DNA of 64,000 nucleotides from Streptomyces sp. H27-H1. Lineage in GTDB: Bacteria; Actinomycetota; Actinomycetes; Streptomycetales; Streptomycetaceae. Each line of letters begins with the position of its first letter. Within the stretch, counting starts at the first letter, position 1. The translations under genes were made by a program, and so were the position numbers. Location: assembly GCF_026627445.1 (NCBI RefSeq), contig NZ_JAPNLJ010000031.1:1-64000 (forward strand), in the 5' to 3' direction. Below are positions 20,814 to 28,725 of the stretch, piece after piece. Below the pieces are notes generated by a model that ran no database searches, was not told the DNA's origin, and saw only the letters and a list, made by a program, of their open reading frames with translations.

Positions 20814-21662
20814 TCAGTCCCGCTCGCACACGAAGATCGCCGTACCGGGGATGAGGTTTCCGCGCAGCGGGGACCAGCCGCCCCACTCCTGGCTGTTCCA
20901 GGCGGGCCACTCGGGCTCGACCAGGTCGACGAGGCGGAAACCGCCCGCCACCACGTCCCGTACCCGGTCGCCGAGGGTGCGGTGGTGCTCCACGTAGACG
21001 GCGGCGCCCTGCTCGTCCTGCTCGACATAAGGGGTTCGGTCGAAGTAGGAGGCGGCCACGGACAGCCCCTCGGGACCCGGCTCGTCGGGGAAGGACCAGC
21101 GGATGGGGTGGGTGACGGAAAAGACCCAGCGGCCGCCCGGGCGCAGGACGCGTCGCACCTCGCGCATGACGTTCGCGGGATCGGCGACGAAGGGGACGGC
21201 GCCGTAGGCGGAGCAGGCGAGGTCGAAGGAGCCGTCGCGGAAGGGCAGCCGGCCGGCGTCGGCCTCGACGAGGGGCAGGCCCTCGCCGATCCGCAGGGCG
21301 TGCTGGAGCTGGCGGTGCGAGAGGTCCAGGGCCACGGGGCGAGCGCCCTGGGCGGCCAGCCAGCGCGAGCACTGGGCGGCGCCGGCGCCGATCTCCAGGA
21401 CGTCCTTGCCCTTGAGGGAGGCGACGGGGCCGAGGAGGGCCGCGTCCGCCTCGTCCAGGCCTTCGGGGCCCCAGACGAAGCGGTCGTCGCCGAGGAACGC
21501 CCCGTGGTCGCTCTGGTACTCGTCGGCGTTGCGGTCCCACCAGCCGCGACTCGCCCGGCTGCTCTCCGCTTCCCCCGCGTCACGCCGCGTGGCCTCTGAG
21601 TCGTCCTCGGCGGCCGAGTCGGCTTCGTAGCCTTCTTCGGTGGCGCAGTCCTCTTGGTTCAT
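20814..21662 (-). CDS. Class I SAM-dependent methyltransferase
   Basis: A 282-residue protein with a Rossmann-type methyltransferase fold. Motif I is DVLEIGAGAAQCSRW (87-101), followed by the acidic strand-2 end VALDLS and the motif IV-like FDLACSAYGAVPF. The C-terminal WNSQEWGGWSPLRG is shared by a Streptomyces methyltransferase group. The first 40 residues are acidic and variable. It lies 4 bp upstream of hrpB and is probably co-transcribed. The substrate is unknown. Confidence 0.85.
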   Translation of the reverse strand: MNQEDCATEEGYEADSAAEDDSEATRRDAGEAESSRASRGWWDRNADEYQSDHGAFLGDDRFVWGPEGLDEADAALLGPVASLKGKDVLEIGAGAAQCSRWLAAQGARPVALDLSHRQLQHALRIGEGLPLVEADAGRLPFRDGSFDLACSAYGAVPFVADPANVMREVRRVLRPGGRWVFSVTHPIRWSFPDEPGPEGLSVAASYFDRTPYVEQDEQGAAVYVEHHRTLGDRVRDVVAGGFRLVDLVEPEWPAWNSQEWGGWSPLRGNLIPGTAIFVCERD

Positions 21663-21785
21663 GGGGCCCGTCGTCGTAGTCTGCGAATGTCTGCGGAAAG
21701 CGGGCGGGAAGGGCCATCGGCGCCTGCCCGCCCACTAATTGTGCCGGTTGTGTGGCGATCCGCCCGGGGTGTGCGCCTTCGCGCA

Positions 21786-21814
21786 TTGACCCTGTCCGGC
21801 TGCCCCCGTATGCT
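21786..21814 (+). promoter_or_regulatory. Strong sigma-HrdB-like promoter of rpsA
   Basis: TTGACC (21786-21791), a 17-nt spacer, then TATGCT (21809-21814). This is close to the vegetative consensus and predicts a transcript start near 21821, giving an rpsA leader of about 200 nt. Confidence 0.75.
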
Positions 21815-21958
21815 ACAAGTTGCGCTGCGAGCCTGTGCTCCTCAGACCTAGCAGGCTGCGCTTGCATCTGTTGATGACCCTCGGTTTTCGAGGCCCCCAC
21901 CCCGCATTTCGCGGAACTGGGGCTTCCTTGGCTGTCCGGCTTCTTCGGCAGATGCCGA

Positions 21959-22014
21959 TAAGGGCTCCCGGCGTAGCAGTACCTACGACTTTCTGTCCGT
22001 AACCGGAGCCCTTA
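21959..22014 (+). promoter_or_regulatory. rpsA leader hairpin hiding the ribosome binding site
   Basis: TAAGGGCTCCCGG (21959-21971) pairs with CCGGAGCCCTTA (22003-22014) with one bulged C. The GGAG of the candidate Shine-Dalgarno site (22005-22008) is inside the right arm, 11 nt before the ATG at 22020. The leader also contains a smaller AGCCTG/CAGGCT hairpin near 21834-21856. Autogenous control by S1 protein is a reasonable hypothesis. Confidence 0.6.
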
Positions 22015-22019
22015 CCCAC

Positions 22020-23543
22020 ATGACGAGCAGCACCGAGACCACCGCCACCACTCCGCAGGTTGCGGTCAACGACATCGGTGACGAGGCAGCGTTCCTCGCC
22101 GCGATCGACGAGACGATCAAGTACTTCAACGACGGCGACATCGTCGACGGCGTCATCGTGAAGGTGGACCGGGACGAGGTTCTCCTCGACATCGGTTACA
22201 AGACCGAGGGCGTCATCCCGAGCCGCGAGCTCTCGATCAAGCACGATGTCGACCCGAACGATGTCGTCAAGGTCGGCGACGAGATCGAGGCTCTTGTTCT
22301 CCAGAAGGAGGACAAGGAAGGCCGTCTCATCCTGTCCAAGAAGCGCGCGCAGTACGAGCGCGCCTGGGGCACGATCGAGAAGATCAAGGAAGAAGACGGC
22401 ATCGTCACCGGTACCGTCATCGAGGTCGTCAAGGGTGGACTCATCCTCGACATCGGCCTCCGCGGCTTCCTGCCGGCCTCCCTCGTCGAGATGCGTCGCG
22501 TCCGCGACCTCCAGCCCTACGTGGGCAAGGAGCTCGAGGCGAAGATCATCGAGCTGGACAAGAACCGCAACAACGTGGTCCTGTCCCGCCGCGCCTGGCT
22601 CGAGCAGACCCAGTCCGAGGTTCGCCAGACGTTCCTCACCACCCTGCAGAAGGGTCAGGTCCGCTCCGGCGTCGTTTCCTCGATCGTCAACTTCGGTGCC
22701 TTCGTGGACCTGGGTGGCGTCGACGGTCTCGTACACGTCTCCGAGCTGTCCTGGAAGCACATCGACCACCCGTCCGAGGTTGTCGAGGTCGGCCAGGAAG
22801 TCACCGTCGAGGTTCTCGACGTCGACATGGACCGCGAGCGTGTCTCCCTGTCGCTGAAGGCGACGCAGGAAGACCCGTGGCAGCAGTTCGCCCGGACGCA
22901 CCAGATCGGTCAGGTCGTCCCGGGTAAGGTCACCAAGCTGGTTCCGTTCGGTGCGTTCGTCCGTGTGGACGAGGGCATCGAGGGTCTGGTCCACATCTCC
23001 GAGCTGGCCGAGCGCCACGTGGAGATCCCGGAGCAGGTCGTCCAGGTCAACGACGAGATCTTCGTCAAGGTCATCGACATCGACCTTGAGCGTCGCCGGA
23101 TCTCGCTGTCGCTGAAGCAGGCCAACGAGTCCTTCGGTGCCGACCCGGCGTCGGTCGAGTTCGACCCGACCCTGTACGGCATGGCCGCGTCGTACGACGA
23201 CCAGGGCAACTACATCTACCCCGAGGGCTTCGACCCCGAGACCAACGACTGGCTCGAGGGCTTCGACAAGCAGCGCGAGGTCTGGGAGGGCCAGTACGCC
23301 GAGGCGCAGACGCGCTTCGAGCAGCACCAGGCCCAGGTCATCAAGAGCCGCGAGGCCGACGAGGCCGCCGCTGCCGAGGGTGCGGCCGCTCCGGCCGCCG
23401 GTGGCAGCAGCAGCAGCAGCGCTGGTGCGGGCATCTCGGGTGGTTCGTACTCCTCCGAGGGTGCGGACGAGACCTCTGGCGCCCTGGCGTCGGACGAGGC
23501 CCTGGCCGCGCTCCGCGAGAAGCTGGCCGGCGGCCAGAGCTGA
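22020..23543 (+). CDS. rpsA: 30S ribosomal protein S1
   Basis: A 507-residue RNA-binding ribosomal protein. Four S1 (OB-fold) repeats are visible at about residues 37-108, 123-192, 210-280 and 295-366. Repeats 3 and 4 are the most regular (VNFGAFVDLGGVDGLVHVSEL and VPFGAFVRVDEGIEGLVHISEL). The C-terminal 140 residues are acidic, then Ala/Gly-rich with a run of five serines, a species-variable tail. The reduced GC of the coding strand at third positions and the strong promoter fit a highly expressed gene. A strong terminator follows. Confidence 0.97.
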   Translation: MTSSTETTATTPQVAVNDIGDEAAFLAAIDETIKYFNDGDIVDGVIVKVDRDEVLLDIGYKTEGVIPSRELSIKHDVDPNDVVKVGDEIEALVLQKEDKEGRLILSKKRAQYERAWGTIEKIKEEDGIVTGTVIEVVKGGLILDIGLRGFLPASLVEMRRVRDLQPYVGKELEAKIIELDKNRNNVVLSRRAWLEQTQSEVRQTFLTTLQKGQVRSGVVSSIVNFGAFVDLGGVDGLVHVSELSWKHIDHPSEVVEVGQEVTVEVLDVDMDRERVSLSLKATQEDPWQQFARTHQIGQVVPGKVTKLVPFGAFVRVDEGIEGLVHISELAERHVEIPEQVVQVNDEIFVKVIDIDLERRRISLSLKQANESFGADPASVEFDPTLYGMAASYDDQGNYIYPEGFDPETNDWLEGFDKQREVWEGQYAEAQTRFEQHQAQVIKSREADEAAAAEGAAAPAAGGSSSSSAGAGISGGSYSSEGADETSGALASDEALAALREKLAGGQS

Positions 23544-23603
23544 TCGCAGCAGCCCGGGCACACACCGCGCCTCGCGTACGGTGTGAGCTGAGCTGAAGTT
23601 CCA

Positions 23604-23641
23604 CGGTAAGGCCCGTCCCCTCAGGGGGGCGGGCCTTACCG
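23604..23641 (+). terminator. rpsA terminator
   Basis: CGGTAAGGCCCG (23604-23615) and CGGGCCTTACCG (23630-23641) form a 12-bp stem, with further CCCC/GGGG pairing inside. It stands about 60 nt after the rpsA stop. Confidence 0.85.
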
Positions 23642-23759
23642 CGTTGTACGGGTTCCGCTTTCGCGGGGGGTGTGTTCGCGTGAATACCGCCAACTGGGGA
23701 ATGGTCACGGCTCCTTGGATGTTCTTGCCAGGGAACGCGGCGGAGGAGGAGTGGTGGCG

Positions 23760-24698
23760 GTGCTTGATCCACAGGGTTTGTACGAATGGGACGCCAAGGG
23801 CCTGGCGGTGGCCGACCTGGCGCTGGCCCAGGACTCGGCCGGGCTGGTCATGCTCTACCACTTCGAGGGGTACATCGACGCGGGCGAAACCGGTGAGCAG
23901 ATCGTCGAGCGGCTGCTCGACACGCTGCCCCACCAAGTCGTGGCCCGCTTCGACGCGGACCGCCTGGTGGACTACCGGGCGCGCCGTCCGCTGCTGACCT
24001 TCCAGCGCGACCACTGGACGGAGTTCGAGGAGCCCCTCCTCGAAGTACGCCTCGTCCAGGACGCCACGGGTGCCCCCTTCCTGCTGCTGTCCGGCCCCGA
24101 GCCGGACGTGGAGTGGGAGCGCTTCTGCGTCGCCGTCCAGCAGGTCGTCGAACGTCTGGGAGTGCGTCTCTCCGTCAATTTCCACGGCATCCCCATGGGC
24201 GTCCCGCACACCCGGCCCGTCGGGATCACCCCGCACGGCAACCGCACCGACCTCATGCCGGGACACCGCAGCCCCTTCGACGAGGCGCAGGTTCCGGGCA
24301 GCGCCGAGTCGCTGGTGGAGTTCCGCCTCGGCCAGGCCGGGCACGACGTGCTGGGCGTCGCCGCCCACGTACCGCACTACGTCGCGCGCTCGCCGTATCC
24401 CGACGCCGCGCTGACCGCCCTCGAGGCGATCACCGCCGCGACGGGGCTGGTCCTGCCGTCGGTCGCGCACGCGCTGCGCACCGAGGCGCACCGGACGCAG
24501 ACGGAGATCGACCGGCAGATCCGGGAGGGCGACGAGGAGCTGGTCAGCCTGGTGCAGGGGCTGGAGCACCAGTACGACGCGGCGGCCGGCGCCGAGAGCC
24601 GGGGCAACATGATGGCGGAACCCGCGGAGATTCCGTCGGCGGACGAGATCGGCCTCGAGTTCGAGCGGTTCCTCGCGGAGCGCGAGGGCGAGGGCTGA
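23760..24698 (+). CDS. PAC2 family protein
   Basis: A 312-residue cytoplasmic protein starting VLDPQGLYEWDAKGLAV. The PAC2 fold is seen in GLVMLYHFEGYIDAGETGEQ and PHTRPVGITPHGN. PAC2 proteins are related to the proteasome assembly chaperone fold, and in actinobacteria are often encoded near proteasome-unrelated housekeeping genes. GTG codons at 23751, 23754 and 23760 are all in frame behind the purine-rich GGAGGAGGA at 23742-23750. GTG 23760 has the best spacing. The function is unknown. Confidence 0.85.
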   Translation: MLDPQGLYEWDAKGLAVADLALAQDSAGLVMLYHFEGYIDAGETGEQIVERLLDTLPHQVVARFDADRLVDYRARRPLLTFQRDHWTEFEEPLLEVRLVQDATGAPFLLLSGPEPDVEWERFCVAVQQVVERLGVRLSVNFHGIPMGVPHTRPVGITPHGNRTDLMPGHRSPFDEAQVPGSAESLVEFRLGQAGHDVLGVAAHVPHYVARSPYPDAALTALEAITAATGLVLPSVAHALRTEAHRTQTEIDRQIREGDEELVSLVQGLEHQYDAAAGAESRGNMMAEPAEIPSADEIGLEFERFLAEREGEG

Positions 24699-24759
24699 GG
24701 ACCCGCCTCCCCTCGGGGGGCTGTACGGGCCCCAGGGCGCGGGAGCTAGTCTGCCGGGC

Positions 24760-25368
24760 ATGTTGAAAGTTGGCCTGACAGGCGGAATCGGCGCCGGCAA
24801 GAGCGAGGTCTCGCGGCTGCTGGCGGGGTACGGGGCGGTCGTCGTGGACGCCGACCGGATCGCGCGGGAAGTCGTGGAGCCGGGTACGCCCGGGCTCGCG
24901 GCGGTGGTGTCGGCCTTCGGGGAGTCCGTACTGACTCCGCAGGGCGGGCTGGACCGGCCGAAGCTGGGGTCGATCGTGTTCGCCGACGCGGCGAAGCTGC
25001 GGATCCTCAACGGCATCGTGCACCCGCTGGTCGGAGCCCGGTCCGCCGAGCTGGAAGCCGCCGCGGGGACCGACGCGATCGTGGTGCACGACGTACCGCT
25101 GCTCGCGGAGAACGGGCTCGCGACGCTGTACGACCTGGTCGTCGTGGTGGACGCGGCGCCCGCGACCCAGTTGGCGCGGCTCACGGGGCTGCGGGGCATG
25201 GCGGAGTCGGAGGCCCGGGCCCGGATGGCCGCGCAGGCCACGCGGGAACAACGGCTGGCCGTGGCCACCCTCGTGATCGACAACGACGGGCCGCTGGAGG
25301 CGCTGGAGCCGCAGGTGCGCAAGGTGTGGGAGGAGCTCACGGAGCGAGCGGCGGGCGGCGGGGCCTGA
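24760..25368 (+). CDS. coaE: Dephospho-CoA kinase
   Basis: A 202-residue enzyme that phosphorylates the 3' hydroxyl of dephospho-CoA in the last step of coenzyme A synthesis. The P-loop is GGIGAGKS (8-15). VDADRIAREVVEPG and HPLV are the CoA-substrate segments, and VHDVPLLAENG is the family-specific lid region. A -10-like TAGTCT near 24748 lies about 6 nt before ATG 24760, so a leaderless transcript is possible. It follows the PAC2 gene after a 61-bp gap. Confidence 0.95.
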   Translation: MLKVGLTGGIGAGKSEVSRLLAGYGAVVVDADRIAREVVEPGTPGLAAVVSAFGESVLTPQGGLDRPKLGSIVFADAAKLRILNGIVHPLVGARSAELEAAAGTDAIVVHDVPLLAENGLATLYDLVVVVDAAPATQLARLTGLRGMAESEARARMAAQATREQRLAVATLVIDNDGPLEALEPQVRKVWEELTERAAGGGA

Positions 25369-25444
25369 CGAGTTTGCGTGAGGTGTCGCCCGGGGCGCGT
25401 AGCGCGTGAGGTGTGGCCTGTGACGCGTGGCTCGTGATGGCGGA

Positions 25445-25528
25445 CCTGTGCCGCATGACCCGTGCTGCGTGGCCTGTGCCGTATTACCCGCGCTGCGTGG
25501 CCTGTGCCGCACGACCCGTGCTGCGTGA
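25445..25528 (+). repeat. Three 28-bp direct tandem repeats
   Basis: Copies at 25445-25472, 25473-25500 and 25501-25528 share CCTGTGCCG and CTGCGTG blocks and differ at only a few positions. Degenerate copies (GTGTGGCCTGTGACGCGTGG) occur just before, from about 25411. The copies are contiguous, with no spacers, so this is not a CRISPR. It fills the gap between coaE and the TPR gene. Confidence 0.85.
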
Positions 25529-25594
25529 CGTGTTCACGGAATAGCGGACGGTGCGCGGGGCGTTGAACGCGCTTGTAGAGGGAAGGATCAGACC

Positions 25595-25990
25595 GTGTCC
25601 GACACCACGCCGCAGCTCCCGCCTCCGTCGCGGTCCTCGTCGCCCGAGACGCACGTCATCGACTACCGGGCCGCGGAGCAGCTCCTTGCCGCGCGTGACC
25701 CGCGCGGTGCGGTGAAGCTGCTCGACTCGGTCATAGCCGCCCACCCGGAGAACACGGCGGCCCGGCTGCTGCGTGCCCGAGCCTTCTTCGCCGCTGCCCA
25801 ACTGCGTCCGGCGGAGCTGGAGTTCGAGATCGTTCTGGAGCGGGAGCCGGACAACGCGTTCGTCCACTTCGCGCTGGCCCGCACCCACGAGCGCGCCGGA
25901 CGGCCGGAGCGGGCCCGCAAGCACTTCCGCCTCGCGGCGGCCCTCGACCCCCAGCCGGACTACCTGGCGGCGGCCCGCTTCGAGAAGTAG
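25595..25990 (+). CDS. Small tetratricopeptide repeat protein
   Basis: A 131-residue cytoplasmic protein. After a Pro/Ser-rich start of about 20 residues it has about three helix-turn-helix TPR units (EQLLAARDPRGAVKLLDSVI, PENTAARLLRARAFFAA and PDNAFVHFALARTHERAG). TPR proteins of this size act as adaptors by binding peptides, and the partner is unknown. It starts at GTG 25595 behind GGAAGGA. Confidence 0.85.
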   Translation: MSDTTPQLPPPSRSSSPETHVIDYRAAEQLLAARDPRGAVKLLDSVIAAHPENTAARLLRARAFFAAAQLRPAELEFEIVLEREPDNAFVHFALARTHERAGRPERARKHFRLAAALDPQPDYLAAARFEK

Positions 25991-26018
25991 CCGGCCCGGA
26001 CGCCGGAAGACCGACGCC

Positions 26019-26282
26019 CTATCGGCCCGGGGGGTCGTACGGGGGGACGTCGCGGCCCGGCTGGTAGTGCGGGCCCTGGTGGATGCGGTGGAGCACCACA
26101 CCCAGGTCCACGGCCGCGAGCACCGCGACGGCGGCGCAGGCCGCCGCCCAGCCGGGCCGGGCGGCGAGCGAGAACGCCGCCGCCCCGGCGCCGGACCAGA
26201 GCAGACCCCACAGGCTCAGCCAGAAGCGCAGCCGCAGCGCGCTGCGGGCGGTCACCGGCTCGTTTCCGGTTCGCATGGCCAT
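26019..26282 (-). CDS. DUF6343-like small membrane protein
   Basis: An 87-residue protein beginning MAMRTGNEPVTARSALRLRFWL. It has two hydrophobic helices (about 22-42 and 47-66) and a short Pro/Tyr-rich tail. The N-terminal RTGNEPVTARSALRLR is, as I recall, the signature of the DUF6343 family of actinobacteria. I prefer ATG 26282, with GAGG five bases upstream. ATG 26276 and 26306 are also in frame. The function is unknown. Confidence 0.75.
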   Translation of the reverse strand: MAMRTGNEPVTARSALRLRFWLSLWGLLWSGAGAAAFSLAARPGWAAACAAVAVLAAVDLGVVLHRIHQGPHYQPGRDVPPYDPPGR

Positions 26283-26352
26283 CGCCGCCTCGACGTCGTC
26301 GCCCACCCCGGCTTCCCCGTCCCCTCCATGGTCCCACCGGGGGCCTGACGTG

Positions 26353-27000
26353 TCAGGGGTTGAGCTTGTTCACGGCCTTCACGGTCGTCTTCTTGAAGGC
26401 CGGGACGGGCCCGTCGGCCAGGTACCCCATCTGCCCCCACGTCACGAACGTCACGGTGGAGCCGTCGCGCCCGATGCCGTACAGGTGCACGCCGGGCTCG
26501 GACTCCGGCATGGAGGTGTGCACTCCGTAGACGTGCGCGCCTTCCTCGACGGCGACCTTCCCGTAGTCCTGCCAGGAGGCCGTACCGCCCGGGGTCCTGC
26601 GCAGCCAGTCGGCGGCGCAGGCCGCCACCTTGCGCTCCAGGGCCGCGGCGAGCTTGGTGGCCGCGGCGTCGGAGGAAGTGCGTACCGACACCTGTACGGC
26701 GCCCGTGTCGAACTCGGTGGAGAAGACGCGGTGCCAGCTCCCGGTGGCCGGCAGTGCGCCTTCCGCGCAGAACGGCGCGAACTCGGGCAGCCCCTTGGTG
26801 ACCTTCCCGGAGTACCAGGCGGAGGAGGGGTGCGGGGGCAGGTCGGTGCCGCCCAGGAATCCGGGCGCGGTGACGGCGGCCGTGGAGGTGGTGGAGGCGG
26901 CGAGTACGAGGGCGGTGGCGGCGGCCGCGGTGGCCGCCAGGACGGCGGTGGTCCGGTTGGCTCGATTGGTCCGGGCGGTCCGGGCGGTGCGTCGGAACAT
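26353..27000 (-). CDS. Secreted protein, unknown function
   Basis: A 215-residue protein with an Arg/Thr-rich n-region and a long Ala-rich signal segment (about 18-45), probably cleaved near TSTAAV. The mature domain has two cysteines (FCAEGA and VAACAADW) and a mixed alpha/beta pattern that I do not recognise. It is divergent from the membrane-spanning HTH protein at 27143, with 142 bp between the two starts. The longer in-frame ORF upstream lacks a signal peptide in the right place. Confidence 0.75.
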   Translation of the reverse strand: MFRRTARTARTNRANRTTAVLAATAAAATALVLAASTTSTAAVTAPGFLGGTDLPPHPSSAWYSGKVTKGLPEFAPFCAEGALPATGSWHRVFSTEFDTGAVQVSVRTSSDAAATKLAAALERKVAACAADWLRRTPGGTASWQDYGKVAVEEGAHVYGVHTSMPESEPGVHLYGIGRDGSTVTFVTWGQMGYLADGPVPAFKKTTVKAVNKLNP

Positions 27001-27142
27001 GGTCGGTTCTCCCCGTGTCGGTCTGTGCGGTGGTGTGTCGCTAGAAGGCTGTACCCCGCCTCGGGCCCGGGCCGACCGTTCGGGACGAACTCGGGACAAT
27101 GGAACGGTCGTACGCACCGTCAGCTGCGGGAACATCGTTGGC

Positions 27143-28477
27143 ATGGAACGGAAGTCCGGGACGGGGAGATCGGCCGAGGCGCAGGTGTTCGCGCGGTCGA
27201 TGGGGGAACTGAAGGAACGGAGCGGGCGGAGCTACGGCGCACTCGCACGGGTGCTCCACCTGAGTACGTCGACCCTGCACCGGCACTGCAGCGGTGAGGC
27301 GCTGCCCGCGGAGTTCGCGGTGGTGGACCGCTTCGCGCGGGCCTGCGGGGCGACGCCGGCGGAGGCGGTGGAACTGCACCGGGCCTGGCTGCTGGCGGAC
27401 GCGCGGCGGCGGGCGGTCGTGGTGGTGGAGCCGGTGGAGACTCCGGCGGCGGCCGGGGGAGACGGGCCGGACCCGGAGGAGGCGGAGGTGGCGGCTGCGG
27501 ATCCCGATGTTCCGGGTCCGGCCGCGGCGCGCCGGTCCGGTCGCCGCCTGCTGCTGACCGGGGCGGCGGTGGCCGCGGTCGTGGCCCTCGGGGTGGGTGG
27601 CGGATGGCTTGCGCAGGCGGGTCCGGACCGGCGGGCGCCCCAGGCCGGGTCGACGGCGGCATCCACGGCCACGGCCACGGGGACAGGGGTGGAGCCCGGG
27701 CCGACGGCGCCGGAGTCCGGGCCGGGGGAGACGGCAGCGACAGGGTCTTCGGCTGCGCCGGCGGAGACCGGCCCGGTGGCGGGCGCGCCGACCGGAGCGA
27801 CGGCCGCGGCTTCGGGGCCGGCAGCTTCGGGGCCGGCGACTTCGGCGGGCCCCTCTTCCGCCTCCCCGCCGCTGCGTGCGGCTGTCCGGTCGCACGTGTG
27901 GGCGGCGGGCTGCGACCACGCGTACCTCGCCGAGCCGGCTCCTTCGGCGGTGCCCCCGCCGCCGGTGGAGGCGGACGCGCCCGCGTGGGCGGCGGCGCGC
28001 AGGGCCGTCCACGCGGGGACCCAGATCGTGGAGGTCACGCTGCTGGGCACGGGTCCGGACCCGGTGGTTCTGGAAGCCATGGAGGTACGGGTGACCGGGC
28101 GGCGCTCCCCGCTGCCGTGGAACGTCTACGAGATGTCGCAGGGCTGCGGCGGAGGGCTCACCCCGGCCGGGTTCGCGGTCAATCTGGACGCACCGCGCCC
28201 GCTGGCCCGCCCTGTGGCCGGCAACGACGAGGGGGAGGCGATCAAGGCCCCGGCCTTCCCGCTCCGGGTCTCGGCCGCCGAACCGGCCGTCCTGCGGGTC
28301 GAGGCGAGGAGCACGGGATGTGACTGCGACTGGTACCTGGACCTCCGCTGGAGCGGCCCCGCCGGCTCCGGGACCCTCCGCCTCGACGAGAACGGCCGGC
28401 CCTGGCGCATCTCGGCCGCCTCCTCGGACCGTCCGGTCTACGGCTACGCCAACGAGCGGGGCCGCTGGGCCCGCTGA
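27143..28477 (+). CDS. Transmembrane HTH protein with extracytoplasmic domain
   Basis: A 444-residue protein with an N-terminal helix-turn-helix (about 15-90: MGELKERSGRSYGALARVLH, then STLHRHCSGEALP, typical of Streptomyces XRE-like proteins). One transmembrane helix is at about 131-156. A long Ala/Gly/Thr/Pro linker (about 160-250) leads to an outer domain with five or so cysteines (GCDHAYL, SQGCGGG, TGCDCDWYLD). The architecture suggests a one-component membrane regulator that senses outside and binds DNA inside. A bona fide ligand is unknown. The start ATG has no strong ribosome site. Confidence 0.8.
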   Translation: MERKSGTGRSAEAQVFARSMGELKERSGRSYGALARVLHLSTSTLHRHCSGEALPAEFAVVDRFARACGATPAEAVELHRAWLLADARRRAVVVVEPVETPAAAGGDGPDPEEAEVAAADPDVPGPAAARRSGRRLLLTGAAVAAVVALGVGGGWLAQAGPDRRAPQAGSTAASTATATGTGVEPGPTAPESGPGETAATGSSAAPAETGPVAGAPTGATAAASGPAASGPATSAGPSSASPPLRAAVRSHVWAAGCDHAYLAEPAPSAVPPPPVEADAPAWAAARRAVHAGTQIVEVTLLGTGPDPVVLEAMEVRVTGRRSPLPWNVYEMSQGCGGGLTPAGFAVNLDAPRPLARPVAGNDEGEAIKAPAFPLRVSAAEPAVLRVEARSTGCDCDWYLDLRWSGPAGSGTLRLDENGRPWRISAASSDRPVYGYANERGRWAR

Positions 28478-28725
28478 ACGGTCCGCTGAACCGCGGGATC
28501 CCCGGATCCCCGGATCCCCGGAGGCCCGGGGGCCCGGGGGCCGGACCTCCGGGGATTCCGAACCATCGGACTTCCGTGCTTCCGTGCCCTCGGGCTTGTG
28601 GACCTCCGGGAAACGCGCAGCTCAACCGCATTGTCAGTGCTCCCGCCTAGACTCGACGGCAGACGGGATCCGTCTGACCGCGAAGGTGACGACGAGGACC
28701 GCGAGGACCGCGAAGGGGGGACACG
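28478..28725 (+). other. GC-rich intergenic region before the SNF2 operon
   Basis: It opens with an 8-bp tandem repeat (CCGGATCC, 28499 onward) followed by CCCGGGGGCCCGGGGG palindromes that can fold as a terminator for the upstream gene. The RecA-NDp-type promoter of the helicase operon lies at its downstream side. Confidence 0.7.
28625..28660 (+). promoter_or_regulatory. RecA-NDp (PafBC)-type promoter of the SNF2-SWIM operon
   Basis: The sequence around 28630-28652 reads TTGTCAGTG-CTCCCGCC-TAGACT. It matches every fixed position of TTGTCRGTG-N8-TAnnnT. The ATG lies about 75 nt further on, so this mRNA has a leader, unlike the other three genes in the window with this motif. Confidence 0.8.

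Noticed and set aside
21813..25340. An 1175-codon minus-strand ORF across rpsA, the PAC2 gene and coaE
   Set aside because: It spans three recognised genes and two intergenic regions including a terminator; a shadow frame.
25445..25528. CRISPR array
   Set aside because: Repeats are contiguous, without spacers, and no cas genes are nearby.
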